Of a stretch of DNA of 64,000 bases, positions 28,250 through 38,327 are shown piece after piece (position 1 is the stretch's first letter; every line of letters begins with the position of its first letter). Under the pieces are notes generated by a model. The model was not told the DNA's origin, did not search any database, and worked only from the letters and a program-made list of their open reading frames with translations. Position numbers and translations under genes: made by a program. Source of the DNA: an uncultured Gammaproteobacteria bacterium (GTDB taxonomy: Bacteria > Pseudomonadota > Gammaproteobacteria > Pseudomonadales > Pseudohongiellaceae); contig CAJXRP010000001.1 of the NCBI GenBank assembly GCA_913060495.1, forward strand, positions 124,001 to 188,000, written 5' to 3'.

Positions 28250-30070
28250 ATGACGTCTAACCCTTTAAAAGATCTGCCTAGTTATATCCTGATATTCCAA
28301 AAATTTCTTGGAAGGCGGATGTATATCGCTCTTTTCTTCACCGCGGTCGCGGCGTTGAGTGAAGGCTTCGGCATCATCATGCTGCTGCCATTGCTAAGCA
28401 ATCTTGGTCAGCCTGAAATGCAGGACGTGGCGACCGATGAGGCAGAGCTTGACGGCTTCAGCAGCATTGCAAACGACTTTTTGCTCGTGCTTGGATATGG
28501 TGGTTCAACCGAGATGGTGTTGATCACTATTGCCATTGCTTTCCTTTTGAAGGGCGTGATTACTTTTCTCGGGCTGAGCTATAACGCTCATCTGCGAGGG
28601 CAGTTGCTGACCAAGCTTAAGAGTGTCCTGTTTAAAAGCTACAGCCATATGGATTATGAATATTATGCCGGTCGCGATACCGGATATTTCGTTAATCTTG
28701 TTAATGAGCAGGCAAACAGATCTCTGCAGTCATTTTTCTATCTTACCCAAGTGAGTGCTCAGGCTATCAATGCTTTTGTCTATCTAACATTTGCATTTTT
28801 CATCGCTTGGCGGTTTGGGCTGATGGCTCTTGCCGTCGGGATTATTCTTATGTTGCTTTTCCAGTGGCTGAATTCATTCGTAAGGGATTTGTCCCGCAGC
28901 CTTGCCCATGAAAATGGCGTGCTTTCCAAGCTTCTCATCCAGGCGATGCAATCCTTTAAGTATCTCAACGCGACCTCACAGATTGAGCCAATCGGCAAAC
29001 AGATAAATCTGTCTATCGACCGGTTGGCGAATTATGAGTTTCAAACCCATGCAGCCGCAGGTTTTACGCTTGCTGCAAGAGAGCCAATAGCAGTAGCGCT
29101 CATCGTCGCCATTCTTGCGGTTCAACTGTTTTATTTTGAACAGCCGCTGGCGCCGATACTCGTCTCTGTTCTGTTATTTTATCGAGCGATGAATTCTATG
29201 TTGGGTGTTCAGGGCTATCTGCAGGGGGCGCTTGAATATATAGGTAGCATAGAGCTAATTAACGAAGAATTAATCCGGCAGCAGGAGAATCGCGAAAAAT
29301 CTGGTAATCAGCAAATCGATAAGTTGAGTGAAAAAATTGAATTGAAGGGTATTAGCTTTGGCTATAACAATAATTCGAAAATCATTAGTGATCTCGACCT
29401 TGTCATTGCTGTTAGAAGTACGATGGCGATAATCGGTCCCTCAGGGGCTGGCAAGTCAACGATCGCTGATTTACTTACTCTTTCCCTTAGGCCTTCATCC
29501 GGTACTCTCTCAATAGATGGCATCGACAGCCGGGAGATTGCCCTGTCATCATGGAGAAACCAGATCGGTTATGTTTCTCAAGAGACAGTGGTTTTTGATG
29601 AAACGATCGCTAATAACATCTGTCTTTGGGCTGGAGATTACCGTAGTGATGAGGTGTTACTCCAAGCCATTGAAGAGGCGGCAGACAAAGCCAACCTTTC
29701 AGAATTCATAAAGAGCCTGCCGCAGGGGTATGACACTGAAATTGGTGAGCGGGGGTTGAGATTGTCTGGCGGGCAGCGCCAGCGGCTGTTTATCGCACGA
29801 GAACTGTTTCGTAAACCGTTGCTGCTGATACTCGATGAGGCCACTAGCGCGCTCGATACCCTATCTGAACTAGAAATCCAGAAAAGTATTGATAGGCTTC
29901 ATGGTGAAGTGACCGTGGTGATCATCGCGCATCGTCTGGCGACTATAAAAAATGTTGATACTGTTTGCGTGATTGAGGAAGGTAAGATGGTCGAGCATGG
30001 TTGTTTTGATGAGCTGAAGAATAAAGAAAATTCTCGTCTGCGCTACTTGCTGGACCTTCAATCTCTATAA
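28250..30070 (+). CDS. ABC transporter with fused membrane and ATPase domains (flippase-like)
   Basis: A half-transporter of 606 residues, expected to form homodimers. Six membrane segments occupy roughly residues 20-330 and the nucleotide-binding domain 360-600. The latter has Walker [16 protein letters not shown] (about 395), signature [10 protein letters not shown] (about 505), Walker [13 protein letters not shown] (about 525) and switch AHRL. The architecture is that of MsbA/PglK lipid or lipid-linked-oligosaccharide flippases. As no Wzx gene is present in the locus, it may flip the glycan-lipid intermediate. Substrate is inferred from context only. Confidence 0.85.
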   Translation: MTSNPLKDLPSYILIFQKFLGRRMYIALFFTAVAALSEGFGIIMLLPLLSNLGQPEMQDVATDEAELDGFSSIANDFLLVLGYGGSTEMVLITIAIAFLLKGVITFLGLSYNAHLRGQLLTKLKSVLFKSYSHMDYEYYAGRDTGYFVNLVNEQANRSLQSFFYLTQVSAQAINAFVYLTFAFFIAWRFGLMALAVGIILMLLFQWLNSFVRDLSRSLAHENGVLSKLLIQAMQSFKYLNATSQIEPIGKQINLSIDRLANYEFQTHAAAGFTLAAREPIAVALIVAILAVQLFYFEQPLAPILVSVLLFYRAMNSMLGVQGYLQGALEYIGSIELINEELIRQQENREKSGNQQIDKLSEKIELKGISFGYNNNSKIISDLDLVIAVRSTMAIIGPSGAGKSTIADLLTLSLRPSSGTLSIDGIDSREIALSSWRNQIGYVSQETVVFDETIANNICLWAGDYRSDEVLLQAIEEAADKANLSEFIKSLPQGYDTEIGERGLRLSGGQRQRLFIARELFRKPLLLILDEATSALDTLSELEIQKSIDRLHGEVTVVIIAHRLATIKNVDTVCVIEEGKMVEHGCFDELKNKENSRLRYLLDLQSL

Positions 30071-30113
30071 AATATCAAGACGCTGTTGCTTCATTCCGGT
30101 TAAGGGAGAAAGT

Positions 30114-30881
30114 ATGAAAGCTGTAATTTTAGCTGGGGGTTTAGGTACCCGTATATCAGAGGAAACCAACCTCAAGCCCAAGCCAATGATCGAGGTCGGT
30201 GGAAAGCCAATTTTATGGCACATCATGAAGATCTATTCTCATCATGGAATAAATGAGTTCATCATCTGTTGTGGCTATAAGGGCTATATGATCAAGGAAT
30301 ATTTCTCCAATTATTTTTTGCATATGTCGGATGTGACGTTTGATATGCAGAATAATGAGATGCATGTTCATCAACAAAATGCAGAACACTGGAAGGTTAC
30401 TCTAGTGGACACCGGTGAAGAGACTATGACCGGCGGACGGTTAAAGCGGGTGGCTCATTTTCTCGATGATGAAGATTTCTGTTTCACTTATGGTGATGGC
30501 GTCTCGGATATTGATGTAAAGCGGCTTATCGAGTTTCACCAAGAGAATGGGAAGCTGGCGACAGTGACGGCAGTGCAGCCCCAGGGGCGTTTTGGCTCCA
30601 TAGAATTGCATGACAATATCATTGAGCGGTTTCAGGAAAAGCCGGCAGGCGATGGTGGCTGGATAAATGGGGGCTTTTTTGTGCTTTCACCCAAGGTTAT
30701 AGATTTTATTGAGGATGATACGACCGTCTGGGAGAAAAGCCCGATGGAACAGCTTGCTCGTACAGGTGAGTTTTCTGCCTATCGTCACCGAGGATTTTGG
30801 CAGGCAATGGATACGCTGCGGGAACATAGATTTTTGGAAGAAGCATGGCAGTCGGGGCAGGCACCATGGAAAATTTGGTAA
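30114..30881 (+). CDS. rfbF: Glucose-1-phosphate cytidylyltransferase
   Basis: Makes CDP-glucose from CTP and glucose 1-phosphate, the entry to CDP-linked deoxysugars. The nucleotidyltransferase motif [36 protein letters not shown] is at the N-terminus. The family-specific [19 protein letters not shown] and [17 protein letters not shown] follow. The 255 residues match RfbF/DdhA. A GGGAGAAAG ribosome site precedes the ATG. It works with rfbG three genes downstream, and its 3-prime end lies just ahead of the methyltransferase start. Confidence 0.95.
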   Translation: MKAVILAGGLGTRISEETNLKPKPMIEVGGKPILWHIMKIYSHHGINEFIICCGYKGYMIKEYFSNYFLHMSDVTFDMQNNEMHVHQQNAEHWKVTLVDTGEETMTGGRLKRVAHFLDDEDFCFTYGDGVSDIDVKRLIEFHQENGKLATVTAVQPQGRFGSIELHDNIIERFQEKPAGDGGWINGGFFVLSPKVIDFIEDDTTVWEKSPMEQLARTGEFSAYRHRGFWQAMDTLREHRFLEEAWQSGQAPWKIW

Positions 30882-30913
30882 CGCAACAAAAAGGATCAAT
30901 CAGGACCCCTAAA

Positions 30914-32131
30914 ATGGAAAAAATGCATTCTTGCGAAGTATGCGGCAACGGCGAACTCATTCCTGTTCTCGACCTCGGGGGTCATCCAATGTGTGATGAC
31001 TTGGTTGAGGTGGGTTCTGACCGGGTCTGCTGTGAATATCCCATCGAAATTTTATTGTGCGACAGGTGTAAAACTGCTCATCAGGCCTTCCAGGTGCCCA
31101 AAGTAGATCTGTTTCCTTCGAGCTACCACTATCGATCAAGGTTTACCGCCGACGTGTTGAATGGCATGAAAGATCTTGTCGAAAAGTGTGGCGAATTCAG
31201 CGGGCCTATGGATGGCAAGCTGGTTTTGGATGTAGGCTGCAATGATGGCAGTCTGCTAGGGTTTTTCAGAGATCGGGGTTGTCGCACAGTCGGTGTTGAG
31301 CCAACTGGCGCTGCAGAAGACGCTAAAGAGGCCGGGCACACCGTATACCGTGAATTTTTCACGCCTGAATTGGCGGGAAAAATTGCCGAACAGGAGAAGC
31401 CGGACTTTATAGTCTTCACCAATGTGTTTGCGCATATTGAAGATTTAGAGTCGCTGCTTGCAGCTGTGAAACTCCTTTTGAAGGAAGCTACAGTTGTCGT
31501 CGTCGAAAATCATTACCTGGACACGGTGCTCAACAGCAATCAGTTTGATACGTTCTATCATGAGCATCCCCGTACCTACAGTGTTACTTCATTCAAATTC
31601 ATGGCAGAGACGCTCGGGTTAAGCATCTCCCGCCTTGAGTTTCCCTCACGCTATGGTGGGAATATCCGTGTGTTTATGGGTGGCAATTCGATTGATGATC
31701 CGGCCATGGATGCCAGCATTAAAGCGGTGCTAGTACGCGAGGCAAAGACCTTGGAAAAATTCCGAGGGATGGAGCAGAGAATGGACACCTGGATCAAAAA
31801 TAAGAAAGCTCAACTTGATGAATTAGTAGCGCAAAGGGGGGCGATCAGGGCCAAGGCTTTTCCGGGACGGGCAGCCATTCTGGTCAAGCTGCTTGGGCTT
31901 AATAAGGATCATATCGCTCTTGTCTATGAAAAGCCGGGCTCTATGAAAGTCGGTCATTATCTGCCAGGGACTAGAATTCCGATTGTGGCTGACGATGAAA
32001 CCCTCAAAGGTGGAGAGGAGGATGTCATTCTAAATTTTGCTTGGCATATCTCGAAAGAAATTTCCGCTTATCTTAGCTCCGCAGGGTTTCGAGGGAAGGT
32101 AATAGATATTGTCGAAGACTCGGATTTCTGA
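30914..32131 (+). CDS. SAM-dependent sugar C-methyltransferase (TylC3/TcaB9-type)
   Basis: Three-part protein: N-terminal zinc-binding domain (CEVCGN and CDRCKTAHQ, about residues 4-60), central SAM domain with motif I VLDVGCNDGSLLGFF, and a C-terminal domain ending YEKPGSMKVGHYLPGTRIPI. The FYHEHPRTYS motif (about residue 214) contains the Tyr/His residues used for catalysis in C-3 sugar methyltransferases. These methylate the carbon next to a 4-keto group, so the likely substrate is CDP-4-keto-6-deoxyglucose from RfbG. ATG 30914 has AGGA 8 bases upstream; an open frame extends further upstream to 30845 inside rfbF. Confidence 0.85.
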   Translation: MEKMHSCEVCGNGELIPVLDLGGHPMCDDLVEVGSDRVCCEYPIEILLCDRCKTAHQAFQVPKVDLFPSSYHYRSRFTADVLNGMKDLVEKCGEFSGPMDGKLVLDVGCNDGSLLGFFRDRGCRTVGVEPTGAAEDAKEAGHTVYREFFTPELAGKIAEQEKPDFIVFTNVFAHIEDLESLLAAVKLLLKEATVVVVENHYLDTVLNSNQFDTFYHEHPRTYSVTSFKFMAETLGLSISRLEFPSRYGGNIRVFMGGNSIDDPAMDASIKAVLVREAKTLEKFRGMEQRMDTWIKNKKAQLDELVAQRGAIRAKAFPGRAAILVKLLGLNKDHIALVYEKPGSMKVGHYLPGTRIPIVADDETLKGGEEDVILNFAWHISKEISAYLSSAGFRGKVIDIVEDSDF

Positions 32132-32241
32132 TCGGGAGCCCTCTAGCGGGCGACCGATTTCCCTCAACAATGATCCACTGTGTTGCTCGCATGCTGCTGC
32201 ATCGTAGGGATCGTCGGCCAAGCAGTTAACCGGAATTTTCA

Positions 32242-33153
32242 ATGTTTACGATTTTTGGTTCAGGCTTTGGTTTATATGGCTATCTCCCAGCTCTGATCGA
32301 GTTGGTGGGGCAGCCTATTGTTCTGCCTGAGAAATATAGAGCGGTTGTTGAGGGGCGGGCAGAGTTGGTCGGACTGGTTGATAGAATCAATTGGGTAAGT
32401 TCGGCTGAGGATGCGCTAGAGCTTGCTGAGAGGGTGATCTTCGCAGTTCCTCCCGCGAGTCAGAGCATGCTTGTTCAAAAATGTTTGGACTACCCAAGAG
32501 TCAAAAGCCTGTATCTTGAGAAGCCGCTTGCTACCACTCCGATTAAGGCTAAAGAGCTGGTCGATAATATCCTGTCTCAGCAAAAGCAGGTTACGGTTGG
32601 CTACACTCTACTGCACACACCTTGGGCGAAAGCGCTGGACCTTAAAGCTGTGACGGCTGATGAGGTAGAGTTAAATTGGCGGTTTCTTGCACATCATTAC
32701 CGGGTTGGGAAAAATAACTGGAAATCACTTCATAGTAGCGGAGGTGGGGCGCTTCGATACTATGGTATTCACCTGATCGCCCTACTTTATCGTCAAGGGT
32801 ATCGTAATGCGGCGCAATCAGAATTGTACTGGTGCGGCGAGGATGAGCCCTATAAATGGAAGGCGCAATTCGAGGGCACTGATCTGCCCCGGGTTTCCAT
32901 TGAGGTTGATAGCAAATCTGAGGAAGAAGAGTTTTGCATCTTTGCGCAAGGCGAGGGAAAATTGCTTTCTCTTAGAGAGCCATTTGAAGAAATTCAGGTG
33001 GCAAATAGTTTTGACCCGCGCGTTTCGGTAGTTGCAAATATGCTAGCGGCCTCGCTCGATTCTGCTGAAAATAGCGAGACCGACGAGATATTTGGCGGCA
33101 TAGCCCTGTGGGCTGATGCAGAACAATTTGAGAAACCGCAACACAGGCTCTGA
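32242..33153 (+). CDS. Gfo/Idh/MocA-type NAD(P)-dependent oxidoreductase
   Basis: A 303-residue protein with an N-terminal Rossmann motif (FGSGFGLYGYLPAL) and the family marker LYLEKPLATTPIKAKELV around residues 92-109. It continues with a C-terminal alpha/beta domain including GGGALRYYGIHLIALLY, where Gfo/Idh enzymes carry their catalytic Lys/His region. Lying between the C-methyltransferase and CDP-glucose 4,6-dehydratase genes, it is a candidate ketoreductase acting on a CDP-keto-sugar. A different substrate cannot be excluded, because most sugar 4-ketoreductases are of the SDR type. Confidence 0.8.
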   Translation: MFTIFGSGFGLYGYLPALIELVGQPIVLPEKYRAVVEGRAELVGLVDRINWVSSAEDALELAERVIFAVPPASQSMLVQKCLDYPRVKSLYLEKPLATTPIKAKELVDNILSQQKQVTVGYTLLHTPWAKALDLKAVTADEVELNWRFLAHHYRVGKNNWKSLHSSGGGALRYYGIHLIALLYRQGYRNAAQSELYWCGEDEPYKWKAQFEGTDLPRVSIEVDSKSEEEEFCIFAQGEGKLLSLREPFEEIQVANSFDPRVSVVANMLAASLDSAENSETDEIFGGIALWADAEQFEKPQHRL

Positions 33154-33158
33154 ACCTA

Positions 33159-34289
33159 ATGAAAAATCACTTTTCCTCATTTCAAGGTAAAAAGGTTCTT
33201 GTGACTGGGCATACTGGTTTCAAGGGCTCATGGCTCACAGCATGGCTGCTGAGTCTTGGTGCGAAAGTGACCGGTATCGCGTTACCGCCGACAAAAGATC
33301 AGAAACTATTTCATCAGCTTGGTATCGAAGACTCTATCACTCATGTAGCCGCAGATATCAGGAATGGCGAACAGCTCAGCGCTGCGATTGCCGACTGCGA
33401 GCCAGATTATGTTTTTCATCTTGCTGCGCAATCCCTAGTCAGGCAGTCCTATGATGACCCGCTTGGGACGTATCAAACCAATTTGCTGGGGACGGTTAAC
33501 GTGCTAGAAGCGCTTCGCTCGCTTAAGGATCTCTACAGGAGGCGAGGAAAAATTTGTTCTGTTGTGATTGTTACAACCGACAAGTGTTATGAAAACAAAG
33601 AGAAGGTGCAGGGTTATCGGGAAGTTGACCCGTTAGGAGGCTATGATCCTTACAGTGCTAGCAAAGCCTGCGCTGAGATTGCCACCAATTCCTATCGTCA
33701 GTCTTTCTTTAACACGGGCGGCGATGTCCTGCCGTCATTTGGTATTGCCTCAGCACGGGCTGGCAATGTGATCGGGGGGGGAGACTGGGCAAAAGACCGG
33801 ATCATACCTGATGCTATTAAAAGCCTTGCCGCGGGCGAGCCAATTAATGTGCGTAACCCGTCGGCAACGCGGCCATGGCAGCACGTACTTGAACCCCTCT
33901 CGGGATATATGAGTCTTGCGGCAAAGATCTACCATGCATTGGAAAACAAGGATGAAGTCTTTCTCCATCGTTTTTGTAGTGCATATAATTTTGGCCCGGA
34001 AAGTTCAGCAAACAGAAATGTGAGAGACCTAGTGGAGGTTTGCTTGGCTCACTGGGAGGGCTCATGGATAAATGCCTCAGAAGGGAGTGCCCCTCATGAA
34101 GCTGCCTTATTAAGTCTTGTCTGGGACAAGGCTCATAGCGATATTGGATGGGCCCCGGTCTGGTCTTTTGAGACAGCGGTTGAAAAAACAATAAATTGGT
34201 ATAAACAGGATCATGAGGAGACAGGCTCTGCCAAAACTCTTGTCTCGGAAGATATTATTTCTTATATGGCAAATCTGGATGAGAGCTAA
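33159..34289 (+). CDS. rfbG: CDP-glucose 4,6-dehydratase
   Basis: Converts CDP-glucose to CDP-4-keto-6-deoxyglucose. The SDR features are an N-terminal NAD-binding VLVTGHTGFKGSWLTAWLL (family-specific HTGFKGSW), VFHLAAQSLVRQSYDDP and the catalytic DPYSASKACAEIA with Tyr-x3-Lys. ARAGNVIGGGDWAKDRIIPD is typical of RfbG. At 376 residues it has standard length. It begins 5 bases after the oxidoreductase gene. The following CDP-sugar enzymes rfbH (3-dehydratase) or a usual 4-ketoreductase are absent, pointing to the methyl-branched route encoded by its neighbours. Confidence 0.95.
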   Translation: MKNHFSSFQGKKVLVTGHTGFKGSWLTAWLLSLGAKVTGIALPPTKDQKLFHQLGIEDSITHVAADIRNGEQLSAAIADCEPDYVFHLAAQSLVRQSYDDPLGTYQTNLLGTVNVLEALRSLKDLYRRRGKICSVVIVTTDKCYENKEKVQGYREVDPLGGYDPYSASKACAEIATNSYRQSFFNTGGDVLPSFGIASARAGNVIGGGDWAKDRIIPDAIKSLAAGEPINVRNPSATRPWQHVLEPLSGYMSLAAKIYHALENKDEVFLHRFCSAYNFGPESSANRNVRDLVEVCLAHWEGSWINASEGSAPHEAALLSLVWDKAHSDIGWAPVWSFETAVEKTINWYKQDHEETGSAKTLVSEDIISYMANLDES

Positions 34290-34292
34290 GGT

Positions 34293-35306
34293 TTGCGCAT
34301 ATTGAAAAAACCCCATCTTTCAATAGCGATTACCACCTATAACCGCAGCGATTATCTCAAAGAGACGCTGGACTATCTGTTGGGTGAAACAGATTCCCTG
34401 AGACAGGATGACCGGATGGAAATAGTTGTAATCGACAATGGCTCATCGGATCATACTTTTGAATTACTGAAAGCCTATGAGGGCGTGAGAAATTTTTCAT
34501 ATGAGAAAAATGATCCGACGATTGATGTCTCGAAAAATATTTTTAAACTCATAGCTCGGTGCCGTGGGGTGTATTTTTGGTGCTATGGCGATGATGATCT
34601 TGTGCCAAGAGGGACGATCAGGGATATTGTTCTGCTTCTTGATGAGACTTCTCCCAATCACCTGGTTATGGATCGCCAGGACTTCCATACGACCGATGAG
34701 ATCGATCTTAGGGATACCCCAACGGAGACAGTTGATTATCGCATCAACGACATCCAGGCCAGATTTGACAGGTTCGATAGTCTCTTTAGCTTCATCACTT
34801 CCAATATTTATCTTCGACAGAATATTCTTCGGTCTTTTCAGGAGCGCGGGGCATTCCTAGATAATAATTACACCAATAAATATGCTGCTTGGATGGCCGC
34901 TAGAGCAGGCGGTGTGGTTTTCATAGAAGGGCGTATTGCCTATAAGCGCTGTTCGATAGGTCAGGGTAGTCATTTTAACGAGAACCTAGATCTCCGAGTT
35001 AAAACCTTTATCTTCGATCAGGTGAAGGTGGCGAAAGCGATTGAGAAAACAGATCGCGAACTAGCGAGCCTTGCGCTGGAGAAGTACCTTTCCGTCTATC
35101 GCAGCTTTGCAAAATACAAGGTAGCCGGGGCTGATATTCGCGCAATCATCAAAGAGTTGAAGGCGCTCGGTGTGCCGGACAGGTTCTTGCGGTCGCTGCG
35201 GTTAATCTCCTATGCCCCAGTTCTGCTCCTCCGAGGAGCGATAGCCTATAAGGCTTTCTGGCGAGGCCTTAAAGCAAAAGCATCGCATTCAATTTCTCAT
35301 GACTGA
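34293..35306 (+). CDS. Glycosyltransferase family 2
   Basis: GT-A fold transferase of 337 residues using a nucleotide sugar. The N-terminus SIAITTYNRSDYLKETLDYLL and the metal/nucleotide motif WCYGDDDLVPRGTI (about residues 95-108) are clear. The C-terminal half is variable and helical, with a weakly hydrophobic end (SYAPVLLLRGAIAYKAFW) that may associate with the membrane. The start is a TTG at 34293 or 34302; the latter is better spaced from AAGG. It overlaps the next glycosyltransferase gene by 8 bases, and the two share the GDDD motif. Donor and acceptor are unknown. Confidence 0.88.
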   Translation: MRILKKPHLSIAITTYNRSDYLKETLDYLLGETDSLRQDDRMEIVVIDNGSSDHTFELLKAYEGVRNFSYEKNDPTIDVSKNIFKLIARCRGVYFWCYGDDDLVPRGTIRDIVLLLDETSPNHLVMDRQDFHTTDEIDLRDTPTETVDYRINDIQARFDRFDSLFSFITSNIYLRQNILRSFQERGAFLDNNYTNKYAAWMAARAGGVVFIEGRIAYKRCSIGQGSHFNENLDLRVKTFIFDQVKVAKAIEKTDRELASLALEKYLSVYRSFAKYKVAGADIRAIIKELKALGVPDRFLRSLRLISYAPVLLLRGAIAYKAFWRGLKAKASHSISHD

Positions 35307-36288
35307 CTGTTCATTGAGTTTCACCATTCCAGTTTACAACGGCGCGCAGACGATCCTAGAGACTCTGGAGAGCGTACAAAGCGAATGTGATTCTAATTGT
35401 GAGATTGTAGTGCTCGACAACTGCTCGACCGATGCGACGGCGCAGATTGTAGAAGATTTTCAGTCGAAATACACTCACGTACGATACTTCAGAAACAGTG
35501 AAAATCTTGGGTATGATCGTAATTTCAACAGATGCTTCGAAGAGGCTGTTGGGGACTATGTCTGGATAGTCGGGGATGATGACCTTATTCGCCCTGGAGC
35601 CGTTGAGAAGGTGAGGGAGGTGTTGGCTGAGCATGATGATCTTGGGTTTATCTATGTCAACTACGCCATTGTGAATCGGGCTACGAACAAAATTTCGAAA
35701 GAGCGAGATTATACTGTTTATGAGGACCGGCTATTTAGTCCCGGCAGTGAGGCGGCGCTCCTGCTGCAGGAGTACCCCAACTTTATATCCAGCTTAGTCT
35801 TTGATCGTGCTGCGTGGCTTCGTGCCAACGCCGAGCAGTATTTTGATACGCTCTATTCGCAATATGGTGTTTTTCTCGATGTTACCACTCAGCAAAAATC
35901 CTATTGCGTTGCAGAGCCCTATGTAGAGAACAAGTGTCGGATTAACAACCTCGAACATAAGCCGGGATTCTATAGAAATTACCTCGCCAACTTTATAAGT
36001 CTTCTGACTCTAATTGACGACCATCAGTCTCTTGAGCATGACAAGAATTCTCGACAACAGATAATTGCAGGTATGTTTGCAAGACATTTCCTTAAATATG
36101 TGAAGGTGCATAAGCTTATGGGCGGGGAATTCAGGAAAGAGCATGCTCTGACATTGTGGGGTTTCGTTAGAACGAACCCTAGTCATCTTCCAACGTTCTT
36201 GCTCTATCTTATTCCGGGCACTGTTCTGCGTCTAGCACAGGGGTTGCGCGTCAGCATGCGACAAAAACTGTCGGGCAAGAAAGTCTGA
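35299..36288 (+). CDS. Glycosyltransferase family 2
   Basis: A 329-residue GT-A enzyme. It has SFTIPVYNGAQTILETLESV and DNCSTDATAQIVEDF at the N-terminus, YFRNSENLGYDRNFNRC and the metal-binding motif WIVGDDDLIRPGAVEKV at about residues 90-106. The overall layout resembles the preceding transferase, and an ancient duplication is possible. The start codon lies inside the end of the previous gene (8-base overlap), indicating translational coupling. The sugar donor cannot be read from sequence. Confidence 0.88.
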   Translation: MTDCSLSFTIPVYNGAQTILETLESVQSECDSNCEIVVLDNCSTDATAQIVEDFQSKYTHVRYFRNSENLGYDRNFNRCFEEAVGDYVWIVGDDDLIRPGAVEKVREVLAEHDDLGFIYVNYAIVNRATNKISKERDYTVYEDRLFSPGSEAALLLQEYPNFISSLVFDRAAWLRANAEQYFDTLYSQYGVFLDVTTQQKSYCVAEPYVENKCRINNLEHKPGFYRNYLANFISLLTLIDDHQSLEHDKNSRQQIIAGMFARHFLKYVKVHKLMGGEFRKEHALTLWGFVRTNPSHLPTFLLYLIPGTVLRLAQGLRVSMRQKLSGKKV

Positions 36289-36482
36289 CGACTGGCAATG
36301 CTCCCTCGTACAGGCGCACACTATGATTTTGATACCTTGCTATCCTTGTCTAGAAATTTAGACTCGCAGATTGCATCTTGTGTCACGAGCAGATCAGTCG
36401 TGGCGCCAGTCTGCTCTAAAAGAGTTGCTTGGTGATGTCTCGGTCCTTCCCGCAAATTAGTAAAGTGCCTCTATAGTTTGCT

Positions 36483-38324
36483 ATGAAATACAAACCGCAA
36501 ATAGACGGCTTGAGATCAGTCTCGATCTTGCCGGTGATTTTTTACCACATGGGCATTTCCTCTTTTGGCGGCGGTTTTCTTGGTGTCGATGTTTTCTTCG
36601 TTATCAGCGGCTATCTGATCACAAGCATTATTTCGGAACAGATCAAGTCTGGCCGCTTCACTCTGCGAAACTTCTATGAGCGACGAGCGCGGAGAATCCT
36701 ACCAGCGCTATATACGGTGCTCTTTGTATGTATGATCTATATGTTTTTTTTCCAGGCACCCCTTCTGGCGCGAGATATGGCGCAGAGTATCGTTGGAACG
36801 GTTTTCTTTGTGCAGAATATTCTGCTGTTGGTGGAGGCGGGCGACTATTTTTCTGTAAGCTCGGACCTGAAACCGTTGCTTCATACTTGGAGTCTGGCAG
36901 TTGAAGAGCAGTTTTATATTTTCTATCCGCTGTTGGTAGTGCTGCTCTACAGATTTCGGGAGAGGCTTATTGTTGCTAGCCTGCTGGTGCTGACTGCTAT
37001 CAGCGTTCTTTTGTTTCTTGGCGCATTCGGTGGCAGCACCACGGCTCGTTTCTATCTTCTACCAATGCGAGCATGGGAGCTTGGCCTTGGTTGCCTAGTG
37101 TGGTTTCTGCTGCAGAAACAGTCATTGCTAGAGCTAAAGAATATCACAGTTAATATCATATCAGCGTCCTCCTTTTTGTTGCTTATGCTTGCCTATATCT
37201 TCATTGATGATGCGCGCTTTTACTTCGGTGCGTTTATCGCCAGCTCTTGCGCTGCAATACTTCTATATCTGCTTGACCGGCAATCTCTTGTTAATCGGTT
37301 GCTGCAAACAAAGGTGTTGATCGGCATCGGCGTGCTTTCTTACAGCCTCTATCTCTGGCATCAACCGGTGATCGCAATTTTTCGTCAGAACTTCATTGCG
37401 ATGGAAGTTGCAGGCAATTTCTGGATCCCTGCCGGGATGCTGCTGCTGATTTTTGCGCTCTCAATTGCGACCTACTTCGCTATTGAGGCTCCTATACGTT
37501 ACCGGCGTATTCTGAAGACGAATAGTTTTATTGTATGGATTTTTGTATTGACCTTCCCGTTGGTCGGGTTCGGTGTGGCAGGGCATCTGCTTTATGGCTT
37601 TGAAGAACTGAAAGTTAACAATTTGCCAGAAGCCAGGCAGCCTTATTATGTCTCCTATTTCGAGGAGGTTGCTCGTAATGCCGAAAACGGCTGGAATGAA
37701 CTTTCATTAGGAAGTTCCAATTCTGAACCGCTAGTCATTGGTGATTCCATGGCAAAGGATCTCGTTCTTAGTCTTCGCTCTGTGGGTGTCGGCGCGCAAT
37801 TATTGGAGCTGGATTTGTCCTGCTTACAGGAAGCTAGTCTCATAGCTGCAGATTGCACATCTAGGCGCGAACACATTAGGGCGGCTAGTCGGAGTAGCCG
37901 TCAGGTTATTTTTGCCTCTGATTTTGCAAGCGAGGAAAGTTTTTACGAGCTAGCAGGTATCCTGCGAGAGCTTGAACGTACTAGCGATGTCAAGGTTCTG
38001 GGGAGTTTTAGGTTTTTTAACGCTTCTACTCTGAGCTATTTATATGCTCGGTATTACCACGAGCGGGAGATAGAGAGCTTCTTTGCCCAAGCGGTTCAGG
38101 ATACTACCCTTCACAATACAGCGCTTAAAGGCATATTCGGAACGGACAATTTCATAGACAAGAAGGCTCTCTTTTGTGTCGACAATCAGCACTGTCAACT
38201 CTATAACGATGCGGGTAGGGCGCTATTCTTTGATGAGCTTCATCTGACAATCGAGGGTCAGAAACATCTTGGGGCAGAACTACTCAAGTTAGGTGTGGTG
38301 TCTGCGTCGAGCTCAGACAGTTAA
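36483..38324 (+). CDS. OafA-type membrane O-acyltransferase with SGNH domain
   Basis: N-terminal acyltransferase-3 domain (about residues 1-370) with ten membrane segments. The catalytic His lies in LPVIFYHMGISSFGGGFLGVDVFFVISGYLIT, and HTWSLAVEEQFYIFYPLLVVLLYR follows. A C-terminal periplasmic SGNH-like domain shows the block I motif VIGDSMAKDL and the terminal Asp/His block DELHLTIEGQKHLG. Such fused proteins transfer acetyl groups from cytosolic acyl-CoA to polysaccharide hydroxyls on the periplasmic side. The gene sits 194 bases after the glycosyltransferase pair, with nothing else recognised in that gap. The product is probably an O-acetylated glycan. Confidence 0.92.
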   Translation: MKYKPQIDGLRSVSILPVIFYHMGISSFGGGFLGVDVFFVISGYLITSIISEQIKSGRFTLRNFYERRARRILPALYTVLFVCMIYMFFFQAPLLARDMAQSIVGTVFFVQNILLLVEAGDYFSVSSDLKPLLHTWSLAVEEQFYIFYPLLVVLLYRFRERLIVASLLVLTAISVLLFLGAFGGSTTARFYLLPMRAWELGLGCLVWFLLQKQSLLELKNITVNIISASSFLLLMLAYIFIDDARFYFGAFIASSCAAILLYLLDRQSLVNRLLQTKVLIGIGVLSYSLYLWHQPVIAIFRQNFIAMEVAGNFWIPAGMLLLIFALSIATYFAIEAPIRYRRILKTNSFIVWIFVLTFPLVGFGVAGHLLYGFEELKVNNLPEARQPYYVSYFEEVARNAENGWNELSLGSSNSEPLVIGDSMAKDLVLSLRSVGVGAQLLELDLSCLQEASLIAADCTSRREHIRAASRSSRQVIFASDFASEESFYELAGILRELERTSDVKVLGSFRFFNASTLSYLYARYYHEREIESFFAQAVQDTTLHNTALKGIFGTDNFIDKKALFCVDNQHCQLYNDAGRALFFDELHLTIEGQKHLGAELLKLGVVSASSSDS

Positions 38325-38327
38325 TAT

